DNA of 53,653 nt from an uncultured Lachnospiraceae bacterium (GTDB taxonomy: Bacteria; Bacillota; Clostridia; Lachnospirales; Lachnospiraceae): positions 1-53,653 of the forward strand of contig CANQRU010000022.1 in NCBI GenBank assembly GCA_947626395.1, in the 5' to 3' direction. This document shows, in pieces, positions 1-9,247 of this stretch. The stretch's first letter is position 1. Every line of letters begins with the position of its first letter. A program made the translations under genes and the position numbers. The notes beneath the pieces were generated by a model. That model made no database searches, was not told where the DNA came from, and worked only from the letters and a program-made list of their open reading frames with translations.

Positions 1-76
1 TCGATATCAGATCCCTTCAAATCAATGATTTTACGTGGTTTTCTCGATGTCTGTCACCAACTTTTAGAGAAGAGCC
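1..76 (+). mobile_element. Right end of a second ISL3-family element (partial)
   Basis: These 76 bases match the right end of the complete element (13609-13684) at 71 of 76 positions, in the same orientation, and end in the same terminal repeat finishing AGAGAAGAGCC. The body of the element lies to the left of the window. Five substitutions in 76 bases mean it is a related copy, not an identical one. It has landed inside a glycosyltransferase gene, whose last codons are now read out of the IS end. Confidence 0.9.
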
Positions 77-760
77 TTTTTTCCTTATATATCTTCTCGC
101 ATACACTTCAGTTAATTTATGTGGATTTATAAAAGATGAACTTATACCTTGCCCCAATTTATAATAATATGTACAAGAATTCATAAAAGCAATTTTGCTG
201 CAATATGTTAAATAGGTAAGTGTAAATACCAAATCTTCGCAAACCCAGAACTCATCTTTAAATCTTATATCATTTCGCTTTATTGTATTTGTCAAAAACA
301 TCTTATTCCATAGATAACCTCCATACATATTTCCATTCATAATCCTATATTTTGCTACTTCCATATCCACAATTTCTACCATGGAAAATGTATTATTTAT
401 ATTAGTTCTACTTGTAACTAATTCTACCCCCCCATGTTCCAGTATATCCACCATCAACTCTATATGATTTGAATCCACTCGATCATCTGCGTCCAAGAAG
501 GTAATATATTTACCATGAGCTCTATCTATACCAATATTTCTTGCATGAGATGGTCCATGATTTTTTGTATCAATGTAAATAATCCTTGAATCCTTACACT
601 CTTGACAATAAACTCCTGTGGCGTCTGTTGATCCGTCATTTATAATAATTACCTCAAAGTCAGAATAACTTTGACTAATTATATCTTGAAGCATATTTCT
701 GATATTATTTTCAACATTATATACAGGTAAAATAATGGATACCATCACTCTTTCGCGCAA
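17..760 (-). pseudogene. GT2 glycosyltransferase, 3' end truncated by IS
   Basis: Family 2 (GT-A fold) glycosyltransferase that would add a sugar to the EPS repeat unit at the inner membrane face. Visible motifs are SIILPVYN at the N-terminus, NDGSTD for nucleotide binding, and DADD as the metal-binding DxD. The frame starts at a TTG with a GGAG site about 9 nt upstream; an ATG five codons later is the alternative. The last 19 residues and the stop (17-76) are encoded by the ISL3 end, so the native C-terminus is missing. At 247 residues it is shorter than the usual 300 or more. The catalytic core is present, so residual activity cannot be excluded. It is the most distal EPS gene visible and is AT-rich like its neighbours. 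Confidence 0.8.
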
Positions 761-959
761 AAATATTTCTCCTCTTCTCTATATTTGTTAATACTTCCAA
801 CAAATATCTAACATAATGTTAATCTCTTTAATCATCCTTCCAAGTTTATGCTATTAAAAGGATAATAAATACTTCTATCTACCCCCCCCTAGCCAAATGA
901 AGCAATAAACAACAGTCACTTGGGTAATAAGTCCGAAAATATTCAATTTCTAGCATAAT

Positions 960-1955
960 CTATAATTCGTATGACGATTTATTTGGAAATATTTGCTCAA
1001 ACCAACTGATCAATTCCCTCTTAAGAGACTCATAACTACTATTCGAATTCTCATCATTCAAACTAAGTACTGGTATTTTCTGTCCTAAAAGTTGTGTTTT
1101 TATAATATCTTTTTCAGAAAATAGCCCATAGCTTCTGCAGAGTGGTTTTCTTGGCATAAAATTGCCTGAACAAATCTGCCATGCCTTAAAAAAATGTTGT
1201 GTTACATCCTCATTTGATCGAAATCGGTGGGTACAGGTTTTTTGTAATATTTCAGGTTCCGCTTTCCACACCTCTTCAAACAAGGCTTTTGTATATGCAT
1301 TTGGTCCATGTGCAGTAAAAATATCAGGAATAAATCCCCACGGAAGCAAAAGTAATGTCCGTATAATGTTTCTCCCGTTCTTTATATTAAACCACTTTTC
1401 AAAATGGCCATAAATAACATCCTGCTTAGAAAAATGTTTATTGATATAATGCATAGCTAATAATTTATTTGAAGCTCCAATCAAATTATCATTAGTAGGC
1501 ACGCTTAGGGCTCCCGTATCACAAGGTATTCCGTTTTTAAAAAAATCCTTTGGCTCCAAAAAATCAATAATAAAACAATCGTCATTAAAATAGACGAATT
1601 TATCACTCAGTCCAGGTATTCTATGAAGATTCAATTCTATCGGATTACAACTAAATACCGGAAGATACTCTTCCGGTATATAATCTTTATGATTGACAAT
1701 ATGAATTTTGGGATGATCTTTATTAAGCCATTTCGGTAAATGCCCCCATGTGACAAAATGAATTTTATTTACCCATGGAGCAAACTTTTCAACTCCACGA
1801 AACCAATATTGTAAATTATCCCAATCACGGTAACGAGCAATGCTTGCATCAGTAAAACCTTTGTCTAATTCGCCATATTTTGCTTTTTGCTCTTGCCATA
1901 AAGGATCATTACCATCAACCCATGGCAAAATAAAATCTATTTTTTCGGAATTCAT
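960..1955 (-). CDS. Stealth-family capsular phosphosugar transferase
   Basis: Stealth proteins transfer sugar-1-phosphate units, making phosphodiester-linked capsule or EPS polymers. The CR1 signature is clear at the N-terminus (IDFILPWVDGNDPLW). It is followed by a CR2-like block ending in FVYFNDDCFI around residues 55-130, and by later CR3/CR4-like segments including HRFRSNEDVTQHFF. I chose the ATG at 1955 because AAAGGA sits 8 nt upstream; an ATG three codons earlier would abut the ribosome site. About 331 residues, normal for the family. It lies 14 nt after the polymerase gene in the EPS operon, with a 199-nt AT-rich gap before the truncated GT2. The sugar transferred cannot be told from sequence. 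Confidence 0.88.
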   Translation of the reverse strand: MNSEKIDFILPWVDGNDPLWQEQKAKYGELDKGFTDASIARYRDWDNLQYWFRGVEKFAPWVNKIHFVTWGHLPKWLNKDHPKIHIVNHKDYIPEEYLPVFSCNPIELNLHRIPGLSDKFVYFNDDCFIIDFLEPKDFFKNGIPCDTGALSVPTNDNLIGASNKLLAMHYINKHFSKQDVIYGHFEKWFNIKNGRNIIRTLLLLPWGFIPDIFTAHGPNAYTKALFEEVWKAEPEILQKTCTHRFRSNEDVTQHFFKAWQICSGNFMPRKPLCRSYGLFSEKDIIKTQLLGQKIPVLSLNDENSNSSYESLKRELISWFEQIFPNKSSYEL

Positions 1956-1969
1956 AATTGGCATCCTTT

Positions 1970-3505
1970 CTAACTACTCTTAATATATATCTTATCAAAA
2001 TACTTTACATTTATTCTATTCAAAGCAATCCTCTTACTTCCTATCCACAAAATAACTAATACAAATACAGTCGTTTTATTCAAAATATGACTCAAAGGAT
2101 ATATCATTGGACCTCTAGGTGAATAAATAACTATATGTATAGAGATTAACAAAATCGCATTTCGAATTAGGTTTTCATTATCTGCTTTATAAATTGAGCC
2201 CAATAAAATTCCGTATATTATATTACCTATTACAATGCCAATATACCCAAAATCCTGATACAACTCTGCCACATACGATGAGCCCTTTCCATGTCCAGTT
2301 AAATATGAATTCGAGTCTATTAAATATGTAATTGCATGTGCATATGAATGCATATCTGTTGCATAATTAACTGTATACGGTATCGGTTTCGTAGATCCCG
2401 AAAAAAAGCGTAATATCGGACTATATAATACATAGTCAACTATCTCACCTAAAGAATAAAATCGCTGCGGGAAGTCCTGCCTAAACTTCTTACCATACCC
2501 TATAATATCTACTGATCGGCCTGCAACGCGGAAAAACCTTGCAAATTGAGCGCTAATAGTTTTTTCGCCAACATCAGCCCCTTCTCTTATATATACAAAA
2601 TAACTCAGTCCTGCAATTAACAATGGTAACATTAAAATCCCTATAACTATAAATGCTCTGTTTATCCAAATCTCTTTATCTCGATATTGTCGCCAAAATA
2701 TATAGATTACTAATATTGCTATGTTGAGAACAAATCCCCCTCTAGCTCCTGTCAATAAGATTGAAACTGCAAGTACTATATAAACTGTCATCGGTACAAT
2801 GCATTTCTTTTTAGATGGATAAGAAGCAAGAAACACACAGAAACTCGCATTATACATATTTCCTATAATCTGTATTACTCTAGGAATCTGACTTTTATAT
2901 GCATAATATGATGCGACATACGAATTTTGTTGAATAAATCTCCATTCTTCTATGTTTTCTAATCCAAAACATACTGCAGACAAATAAAATAAAATCAACG
3001 AGTAAAGCTGCATTCTTCCTACATATTTATAGTATGTTACATTAGAATATGACCTATTTTTCACTTTATTCTTAGCAATTAACTCATATCCTTCAAACCC
3101 AAATTGCAGAAAAACCAACGATATAAAAAGCGTAAGTAAAATATGACGATTTATATTTTCAGAAAAATTAAAAGTTACTATTCCCTTAGTGAATAAGTCG
3201 ACCGTCATTCTGCCCATTAAAAATGTGAAAAAAGAAACTAGAAACAACAAATATGTAAGTCTTTTGGAAAATCCTAAAAATGCATATATCATATTCGAAA
3301 CAAATAAAAGGAGAATCGCAACGAACATTACATCTAACGACTGTTTAGATAGAAACCCTTCGCAAAATAAAAAACAACTAATAATAAAAAGTGCCCTATG
3401 AATTATCATGAAAAAGTTTGAAATTCCAAACTTTGATTTTCCAAAACAAACTGAAAACTTTCTAGTTTTTCCAATTGAATAATGCCTATGGTTAATCGTA
3501 GCCAT
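1970..3505 (-). CDS. Wzy-like O-antigen/EPS polymerase
   Basis: A 511-residue integral membrane protein with about ten to twelve hydrophobic segments and a long extracytoplasmic loop in the second half (roughly residues 320-420), the usual layout of oligosaccharide repeat-unit polymerases. Such proteins are poorly conserved, so the call rests on topology, length and position among glycosyltransferases. The start has AAGGAAGG about 8 nt upstream. It sits 27 nt after a GT2 gene and 14 nt before the Stealth gene. Very AT-rich compared with the first EPS genes. No flippase (Wzx) or chain-length regulator is visible in the window; those may lie to the left of position 1. Confidence 0.8.
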   Translation of the reverse strand: MATINHRHYSIGKTRKFSVCFGKSKFGISNFFMIIHRALFIISCFLFCEGFLSKQSLDVMFVAILLLFVSNMIYAFLGFSKRLTYLLFLVSFFTFLMGRMTVDLFTKGIVTFNFSENINRHILLTLFISLVFLQFGFEGYELIAKNKVKNRSYSNVTYYKYVGRMQLYSLILFYLSAVCFGLENIEEWRFIQQNSYVASYYAYKSQIPRVIQIIGNMYNASFCVFLASYPSKKKCIVPMTVYIVLAVSILLTGARGGFVLNIAILVIYIFWRQYRDKEIWINRAFIVIGILMLPLLIAGLSYFVYIREGADVGEKTISAQFARFFRVAGRSVDIIGYGKKFRQDFPQRFYSLGEIVDYVLYSPILRFFSGSTKPIPYTVNYATDMHSYAHAITYLIDSNSYLTGHGKGSSYVAELYQDFGYIGIVIGNIIYGILLGSIYKADNENLIRNAILLISIHIVIYSPRGPMIYPLSHILNKTTVFVLVILWIGSKRIALNRINVKYFDKIYIKSS

Positions 3506-3532
3506 CTGTGCACCTTCCTTTACTACTTTGCT

Positions 3533-4519
3533 TTATCCGATAATTCGTTGCTTGAAATTCCATGCTTTAATCAGTACTTTCAACATAATATATTGCTCTT
3601 TGGCTGCACAGCATATGAAGATTTTTTTCCCTTTTGGTAGTCTAAAAATATACGTGTTTTCTCGCCATTTAGGATACATTTTCTCGAAACTTTGTATCTG
3701 GTTAATAACTTCATACTTTGAACGTTTTGATCTTACCATTACCATAACCATTCCATACATAAGATCAGAAATTGCCCTAAATTCAAGTTCTTCTCCAAAA
3801 CCAGGGGCAGATAACTCAATCATTCTTTGAATTGTTTCTTTTAAAAAAGTTGTATCTACATTCTTATGATTTGTATTAGAAAGAGAATTTTGCCGTTGAT
3901 AATAATAATACATAGGCTTACGCAGAATAGATATCTTTTTCGTCATAGTAAGCCACGGAATTACCGTTGCTGTATCCTCACTGCGTTTTATATCCTCAGG
4001 AAATATGACCCCAGTAGTATCAACAAATGCTTTTCGGAAAAGTCGAGTTGGTGCGTATGCTCTGCTCAATGCAACTTTCTCTTTTTGAGAAGACATCGTT
4101 GTCAAATCACCAAATGGCGATACTTCTTTATACCGATTTTCAGAATAATAGTAATAGATACTGCTCATCACTATATCTGCATTATCTGTCCTTGCCACTT
4201 TATACATTGCGGATATATAGTCTTCTGTAACCCAATCGTCGCTGTCTACAAAAGCTAACCATTCCCCTGTTGCTACTGACATGCCAGTATTTCGAGCTGC
4301 GGCCAATCCCCCATTTTTCTCCCTCTGAATAAACAAAAACTGCGGATACTTCTCCGCATATTCTTTCGCAATCGTCGCGCTCCCATCCGTAGAACAGTCA
4401 TCTACCATCAGAATCTCGATATTTTTATGCTTCTGAATTACTAATGAATCCAAGCAGCGTCTCAGATATGGCTCCACATTATAAATCGGCACAATAACAG
4501 ACACTTTATCTTCCACCAT
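3533..4519 (-). CDS. GT2 family glycosyltransferase
   Basis: Family 2 glycosyltransferase of 328 residues for EPS repeat-unit assembly. Motifs visible: VSVIVPIYN at residues 6-14, VDDCSTDGS (UDP-sugar binding), VDSDDWV (DxD metal site), and an acceptor-side region around the RSEDTATVIPW segment carrying the ED pair common in this family. The C-terminal part is hydrophilic, so it is probably peripheral to the membrane. It lies 11 nt after the beta-propeller gene and 27 nt before the polymerase. GC content falls within this gene relative to upstream genes, marking the edge of the AT-rich distal block. Donor and acceptor are not predictable. Confidence 0.88.
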   Translation of the reverse strand: MVEDKVSVIVPIYNVEPYLRRCLDSLVIQKHKNIEILMVDDCSTDGSATIAKEYAEKYPQFLFIQREKNGGLAAARNTGMSVATGEWLAFVDSDDWVTEDYISAMYKVARTDNADIVMSSIYYYYSENRYKEVSPFGDLTTMSSQKEKVALSRAYAPTRLFRKAFVDTTGVIFPEDIKRSEDTATVIPWLTMTKKISILRKPMYYYYQRQNSLSNTNHKNVDTTFLKETIQRMIELSAPGFGEELEFRAISDLMYGMVMVMVRSKRSKYEVINQIQSFEKMYPKWRENTYIFRLPKGKKIFICCAAKEQYIMLKVLIKAWNFKQRIIG

Positions 4520-4530
4520 GTTTTTGTTCC

Positions 4531-5802
4531 CTAGCCTCTTTTTTCAGACTTATAACTTGATCCAATCGGAATTATGTACACCTGTCTTTTCTTCTCTGGT
4601 GCTGCATCAATACAGATCATAGTTGAATCATAACTCCAGCGCGGGTGCAGATCGCAGCGCACCTCATTACGATATCGAATATCCGAATAAATACTTCCCA
4701 GTTTTTTGATCTTTCCATCCCTTACTCGGATAAGATATAATGTCTGCTTTCCTTTAAAATCCGGATATGTATCTGTAACAATGTACTTTCCGTCAGGTGA
4801 ATAAGAGGGATGACCATCCACCGTTAGGATTCCTTCTCCAATCAGCTCCCTTTGTTGGGTCTTATCATGCAGGATATGATATCCATCCCCATCCTTCTCA
4901 GAAAAACAATAAGAAATAATCGTAGTATCATTTTTCCAGTTATTATGAGACACCATACCATCATCCAGAAGAGTGTATAGATTTCTTCCATCCACATCGC
5001 ATGTCAGCAGGCGATGGTGCGTCACTCCATTGACGATCCACCGATGAATGAACATAAAACGATCTGCCGAAGGATTTAACATGAGATGGTTAACCTTATG
5101 AAATCCTGATTTCATGGCTTCCTGTGGTTCCCACTCCGCCAGACTTCTATAAGTGATCGGCAGTGGAAATACCTCATCTTTATCAATGTCCAACCGCCAC
5201 ATACATGTGATATCTGGATATTTATCGTTTGCAGTATCGTCCGTCAAATTGCAGTATCCATACCCCGGCCGAAATGTATTCAGCCTTGAGAAGTCTAAAG
5301 TGATTGCTGTCTTTCCATCAGAAGAAACCGTATAAACAGGCAGTTTCAGCACCTTCTCGCTATCGTCCTCCAAAGAATGAATCACACTGCAGTAACGCCC
5401 TTCCCGAAAATCATTAAAGAGCACTTGTGATTTATGATCTGGCCCCAACCATTGAAGCATACATCCCTGCTGGGAATTCCATACATGTGTATTTGCGATA
5501 ACTTTTTCCTGTTTTGTTTCGCAGTCATACAGAATAATTGACGTCAGTTCTTTGGAGACATAACACTTATCTGCCTTTTGCGGGGCCAGATAAACCATAT
5601 ATTTCCCGTCGCTGCTCCAGGGCGATTTGTCGTAATAGCCGAAATTATGCTCCGACTGATCTGAACTGACTCTGACAAGACCTGGAATATCTGTCCTTTT
5701 ATCACTAAGTATATTTCCCATCTGCATATATGCATTTTTCATTGCTCGTTTCATGTGCGGAAACTGAGTCAGTTTCTTCGCAATGTTTCGCGTAATACTC
5801 AT
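4531..5802 (-). CDS. Beta-propeller (PD40/TolB-like) protein of the EPS operon
   Basis: 423 residues with repeated blade-like units typical of PD40/WD40-type propellers, such as SPWSSDGKYMVYLAP, HPSYSPDGKYIVTDTY and HPRWSYDSTMICID. The overall pattern recalls the oligogalacturonate-lyase-like seven-bladed fold, but I cannot identify the catalytic residues. There is no clear signal peptide, so it is probably cytoplasmic. Its ATG overlaps the stop of the upstream GT2 by 4 nt (ATGA), which indicates translational coupling and a role in the same pathway. Possible roles are sugar binding, EPS modification or lytic trimming; none is proven by the sequence. Confidence 0.7.
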   Translation of the reverse strand: MSITRNIAKKLTQFPHMKRAMKNAYMQMGNILSDKRTDIPGLVRVSSDQSEHNFGYYDKSPWSSDGKYMVYLAPQKADKCYVSKELTSIILYDCETKQEKVIANTHVWNSQQGCMLQWLGPDHKSQVLFNDFREGRYCSVIHSLEDDSEKVLKLPVYTVSSDGKTAITLDFSRLNTFRPGYGYCNLTDDTANDKYPDITCMWRLDIDKDEVFPLPITYRSLAEWEPQEAMKSGFHKVNHLMLNPSADRFMFIHRWIVNGVTHHRLLTCDVDGRNLYTLLDDGMVSHNNWKNDTTIISYCFSEKDGDGYHILHDKTQQRELIGEGILTVDGHPSYSPDGKYIVTDTYPDFKGKQTLYLIRVRDGKIKKLGSIYSDIRYRNEVRCDLHPRWSYDSTMICIDAAPEKKRQVYIIPIGSSYKSEKRG

Positions 5803-6821
5803 TTATGAAATACCTCTGTCAATGATCCCAATCCGTAGCTCATATGAAGTAACCAGTAACAACAGCACATTTTACAGATTGATGAAGGCTTGTCCGTCTT
5901 CTGTGCAGCAAAGAAAACAGCAGCGCCAAAATATATCTCATACATTCCTGCAAAAAGTCTTCGGAATGTTTTATGGAACACACTCAAAACTGCCAGCACT
6001 GCATTCGTCAATACAAACGCCAGCGGAACCATATGGCGCAATGACAGCCCTTGCTTACTCTCGCTCCTCTTCCAGACCAGAATCGTCCATTTCCCATTTC
6101 CATAACCCTGCTTCATCAGGGCCTTGACCGTTTCGCGGGAATGATAGATACTGCGGACGGATGTATCCAGATAGAATCTTCCTCCGCATTCCTTAATCCT
6201 GCCGTGCATATCATTGTCCTGGTTACGGACAAATTCTTCATTAAAAAAACCAGCTTTGTCAAAAATAGCTTTCCGATATACACCATAGGCAACTGTATCC
6301 ACATAACCGGATTTCTCCGCGTATCGGAACCGCGCGTTTCCAACTCCGAAAGGAGAAGACAAAACATCAGCAATCAATCTGCTTTTTTCCGTCAGCGGCT
6401 CTGCCTCAATACGCCCGCCGGCACATGCTAAATCTGAATTTTCAAGCAGAATTCGGACACATTTACGAATCAGCTGTGGATCTGCCTGGGCATGGGCGTC
6501 AATACGGACAACATAGTCACCCTTTGCCTCACGGATACCAATATTCCAACCAGCCGCTAATACTCTTTTCGGATTCTCAAGATAGCGGACCGGTATGCAT
6601 TGTTCATGGGACAATATGTACTGCTGTACTGAATTTCTCGCAGCTTCCACTGTATTATCTGTAGAACCGCCGTCAATAATCAGCAATTCCATCTTATCTG
6701 CTGGATAATCCTGCTCCAGGAAAGAACGGACTGCCTGACCGATATACTGCTCTTCGTTATAGACAACAATCATGGCTGTTACGAAGGGCATGCTCTTCTC
6801 CATGTCATTCTCTTTAATCAC
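5799..6821 (-). CDS. GT2 glycosyltransferase, ExoA-like, membrane-anchored
   Basis: 340 residues. The N-terminal GT-A domain carries TAMIVVYNEEQYI, IDGGSTDNT and RIDAHAQ (DxD-like DAH). The distal EFVRNQDNDMHGRI segment resembles the ED/QxxRW acceptor region. Hydrophobic C-terminal stretches (about residues 255-320) suggest membrane association, as in succinoglycan ExoA-type enzymes. Translation starts at GTG (6821), supported by AAGGAG five nt upstream, and overlaps the epimerase stop by 4 nt. Its own stop overlaps the next start by 4 nt, so three genes are coupled. Intermediate GC content. Confidence 0.87.
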   Translation of the reverse strand: MIKENDMEKSMPFVTAMIVVYNEEQYIGQAVRSFLEQDYPADKMELLIIDGGSTDNTVEAARNSVQQYILSHEQCIPVRYLENPKRVLAAGWNIGIREAKGDYVVRIDAHAQADPQLIRKCVRILLENSDLACAGGRIEAEPLTEKSRLIADVLSSPFGVGNARFRYAEKSGYVDTVAYGVYRKAIFDKAGFFNEEFVRNQDNDMHGRIKECGGRFYLDTSVRSIYHSRETVKALMKQGYGNGKWTILVWKRSESKQGLSLRHMVPLAFVLTNAVLAVLSVFHKTFRRLFAGMYEIYFGAAVFFAAQKTDKPSSICKMCCCYWLLHMSYGLGSLTEVFHK

Positions 6822-7792
6822 AGGTTCTCCTTATACCACTCAATCGCCAACGCGATCCCCTTCTCAAAGCTGTAATCCGGATCATACCCCAGAAGTCTCC
6901 TTGCCTTGGAGATATCCGCGTTACTGTGCTTGATATCCCCCGGCCTGTCCGGACCGAAGTGCGGCTCAATATCCTTTCCTAACGCTTTTGTCAATCCATA
7001 ATAGATATCGATCAGATATTCCCTGCCGCCATAGGCGATGTTGTAGGCTTCTCCGGCCGCTTCTTTAGATGCAAGACATGCTTTCAGATTTGCCTCCACC
7101 GCATTCTCGACATAAGTGAAATCCCGCGATTGCTTCCCATCCCCATTAATAATGGGAACCTCGTCGTTCAGAAGCATTTTCAGAAACTTCGGAATCACTG
7201 CCGCATACGCGCCGTTCGGATCCTGACGTCGGCCAAACACATTAAAATAGCGCATTCCATAAGTCTCAAGCCCATAGAACTTCGTATACATCTTCGCAAA
7301 TTCTTCATCTGCTCGCTTTGTCAGCGCATAGGGAGACAGGAGATTTCCCTCGCGGCCTTCCTTTTTGGGAAGATTCGGCTCATCACCATATACGGAACTG
7401 GATGAAGCATAGACAAATTTCTTCACGCCTTTTATTCTGGCCGCCTCAAGCATATTTACAGTGCCGATGATATTGTTGTTTGCATAAAAAAGCGGCAACT
7501 CGATGCTCCGGGGGACGCTTCCCCAAGCGGCCTGATGCAGCACATAATCTACACCTTCGCAGGCATTTACACAGGTTTCTGGATTCTTGATATCCCCCAG
7601 TATAAATTCATACCACGGATTATCTTTGAATAGCTCCGCATTCTCCTTTTTTCCGGTAGAGAGATCATCCAGGCAGCGGACTCGGTATCCCATATCGAGA
7701 ATCGCTTCACAGAGATTGGAGCCAATAAATCCGGCCCCTCCGGTCACAAGAAAAAGCGAATCTTTCGGAAAGTTCAGATGACGGTATCCCAT
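6818..7792 (-). CDS. NAD-dependent UDP-hexosamine 4-epimerase (WbpP/TviC-like)
   Basis: An extended short-chain dehydrogenase of 324 residues. The Rossmann motif GGAGFIG lies near residue 18, the SSSSVYG strand precedes the catalytic tyrosine, and YALTK supplies the YxxxK pair. The segment HQAAWGSVPRSI closely resembles the WbpP/TviC group, which interconverts UDP-GlcNAc and UDP-GalNAc or the corresponding uronic acids at C4. It follows a UDP-sugar 6-dehydrogenase by 14 nt; together they suggest a UDP-N-acetyl-galactosaminuronate (or related) precursor for the EPS. Substrate assignment is from the family and the pairing, not from a diagnostic residue. Confidence 0.88.
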   Translation of the reverse strand: MGYRHLNFPKDSLFLVTGGAGFIGSNLCEAILDMGYRVRCLDDLSTGKKENAELFKDNPWYEFILGDIKNPETCVNACEGVDYVLHQAAWGSVPRSIELPLFYANNNIIGTVNMLEAARIKGVKKFVYASSSSVYGDEPNLPKKEGREGNLLSPYALTKRADEEFAKMYTKFYGLETYGMRYFNVFGRRQDPNGAYAAVIPKFLKMLLNDEVPIINGDGKQSRDFTYVENAVEANLKACLASKEAAGEAYNIAYGGREYLIDIYYGLTKALGKDIEPHFGPDRPGDIKHSNADISKARRLLGYDPDYSFEKGIALAIEWYKENL

Positions 7793-7806
7793 ATCAGCAC
7801 TCTCCT

Positions 7807-9138
7807 TTACAGCCGCCAGTAACAGTACCCGGCTTTTTCATATGTATCACGGTCTAAAAGACCCTTGATATCCAACAGCACCTTTGATGTCCCGTCTGAA
7901 TACAAAGCAGCAATATCCGATTCTTTAAGGGACAGGAATTCTTCATGTGCCACCGCAATAATCACAGCATCCATATCCTTTATTTCATTCAGATCGGTAA
8001 AGTCTATTCCATATTCTCTCTTTGCCTCTGCTCTATCCGCTACCGGATCCGTGACTACCGGACAGATGCCATATTCATTCAGTTCATGTACGATATCGAT
8101 CACACGGGTATTTCTCGTATCCGGACAGTTTTCCTTGAAAGTAAATCCCAGAAGGGCTACACGGGCATTTTTCACATGCTTATCCGCCTTAATCAGGCAC
8201 TTTACCAGGTTTTCGGCCACATATTTGCCCATGTCATCGTTAATACGGCGTCCACTCAGGATGATCTGACTGTGGTAACCTAATTCTTCCGCTTTGTAAG
8301 TCAGATAATATGGATCGACCCCGATACAGTGGCCGCCCACCAGTCCCGGATAGAATTTCAGGAAATTCCATTTCGTCCCGGCTGCTTCAAGCACCGCTTT
8401 CGAATCAATACCCATCTTATTGAAAATAATAGATAACTCATTCATGAATGCGATATTGATATCCCTCTGGCTGTTCTCGATCACCTTGGCGGCTTCAGCC
8501 ACTTTGATACTCTGGGCGCGATGGACTCCAGCTTCCACCACCAGTTCATAGACCTTTGCTACCGTATCCAGTGTCCAATCATCCATACCGGAAACGATCT
8601 TCGTAATTGTCTCCAGACGATGTACTTTATCACCTGGATTGATCCGTTCCGGAGAATATCCAATTTTAAAATCCGGCCCGCATACCAGGCCGGATTCTTT
8701 TTCAAGTATCGGAACACAAATATCTTCGGTCACACCGGGATAGACGGTGGACTCAAATATGACGACGCTTCCTTTAGAGAGATGACGTCCTACAATCTTA
8801 CTTGCTTCCTCGACTGGGCTCAGATCAGGCGTATGATCATGATTCACCGGAGTAGGAACAGCCACAATAAAAAACTTTGCTTGATCCAGATCATTTTCAT
8901 CACTGGTAAATGCTACTGTCGTCTCACTGATTGCTTTATCTCCGACTTCCTTTGTTGGGTCCGTTCCCTGTTTATACAGTTCGATTTTCCCTTTATTCAA
9001 ATCGAATCCGATCACATCCAGTTTCTTCGCAAATGCGACCGCGATAGGCATGCCTACATAGCCCAGGCCAACCAAGGCCAGCTTTTCTTTTTTTTGTAAT
9101 AATCGTTCATATAAATTGTTCATCTCAATATCGTGCAT
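7807..9138 (-). CDS. Nucleotide-sugar 6-dehydrogenase (WbpA/TviB-like)
   Basis: 443-residue UDP-glucose/GDP-mannose dehydrogenase family enzyme that oxidises the C6 alcohol of a UDP-sugar to a carboxylate using two NAD+. The N-terminal Rossmann motif is VGLGYVGMP. The catalytic cysteine lies in GGHCIGVDPYYL near residue 270, and a C-terminal UDP-binding domain starts at VALLGFTFKENCPDTRN. Sequence style is that of WbpA/TviB, which act on UDP-GlcNAc. Paired with the downstream epimerase it should give a uronic-acid amino sugar and a negatively charged polymer. A 109-nt gap separates it from the priming transferase. Confidence 0.9.
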   Translation of the reverse strand: MHDIEMNNLYERLLQKKEKLALVGLGYVGMPIAVAFAKKLDVIGFDLNKGKIELYKQGTDPTKEVGDKAISETTVAFTSDENDLDQAKFFIVAVPTPVNHDHTPDLSPVEEASKIVGRHLSKGSVVIFESTVYPGVTEDICVPILEKESGLVCGPDFKIGYSPERINPGDKVHRLETITKIVSGMDDWTLDTVAKVYELVVEAGVHRAQSIKVAEAAKVIENSQRDINIAFMNELSIIFNKMGIDSKAVLEAAGTKWNFLKFYPGLVGGHCIGVDPYYLTYKAEELGYHSQIILSGRRINDDMGKYVAENLVKCLIKADKHVKNARVALLGFTFKENCPDTRNTRVIDIVHELNEYGICPVVTDPVADRAEAKREYGIDFTDLNEIKDMDAVIIAVAHEEFLSLKESDIAALYSDGTSKVLLDIKGLLDRDTYEKAGYCYWRL

Positions 9139-9247
9139 ACTTGTAATACCCTTTTGTCCTTTCCTTTTATTGTTATGCCGGCCTGCATACTACAAGTTCC
9201 GCTTGTACCATCATTTTCAAACAATATCCCCACCAATGAACCATCCT

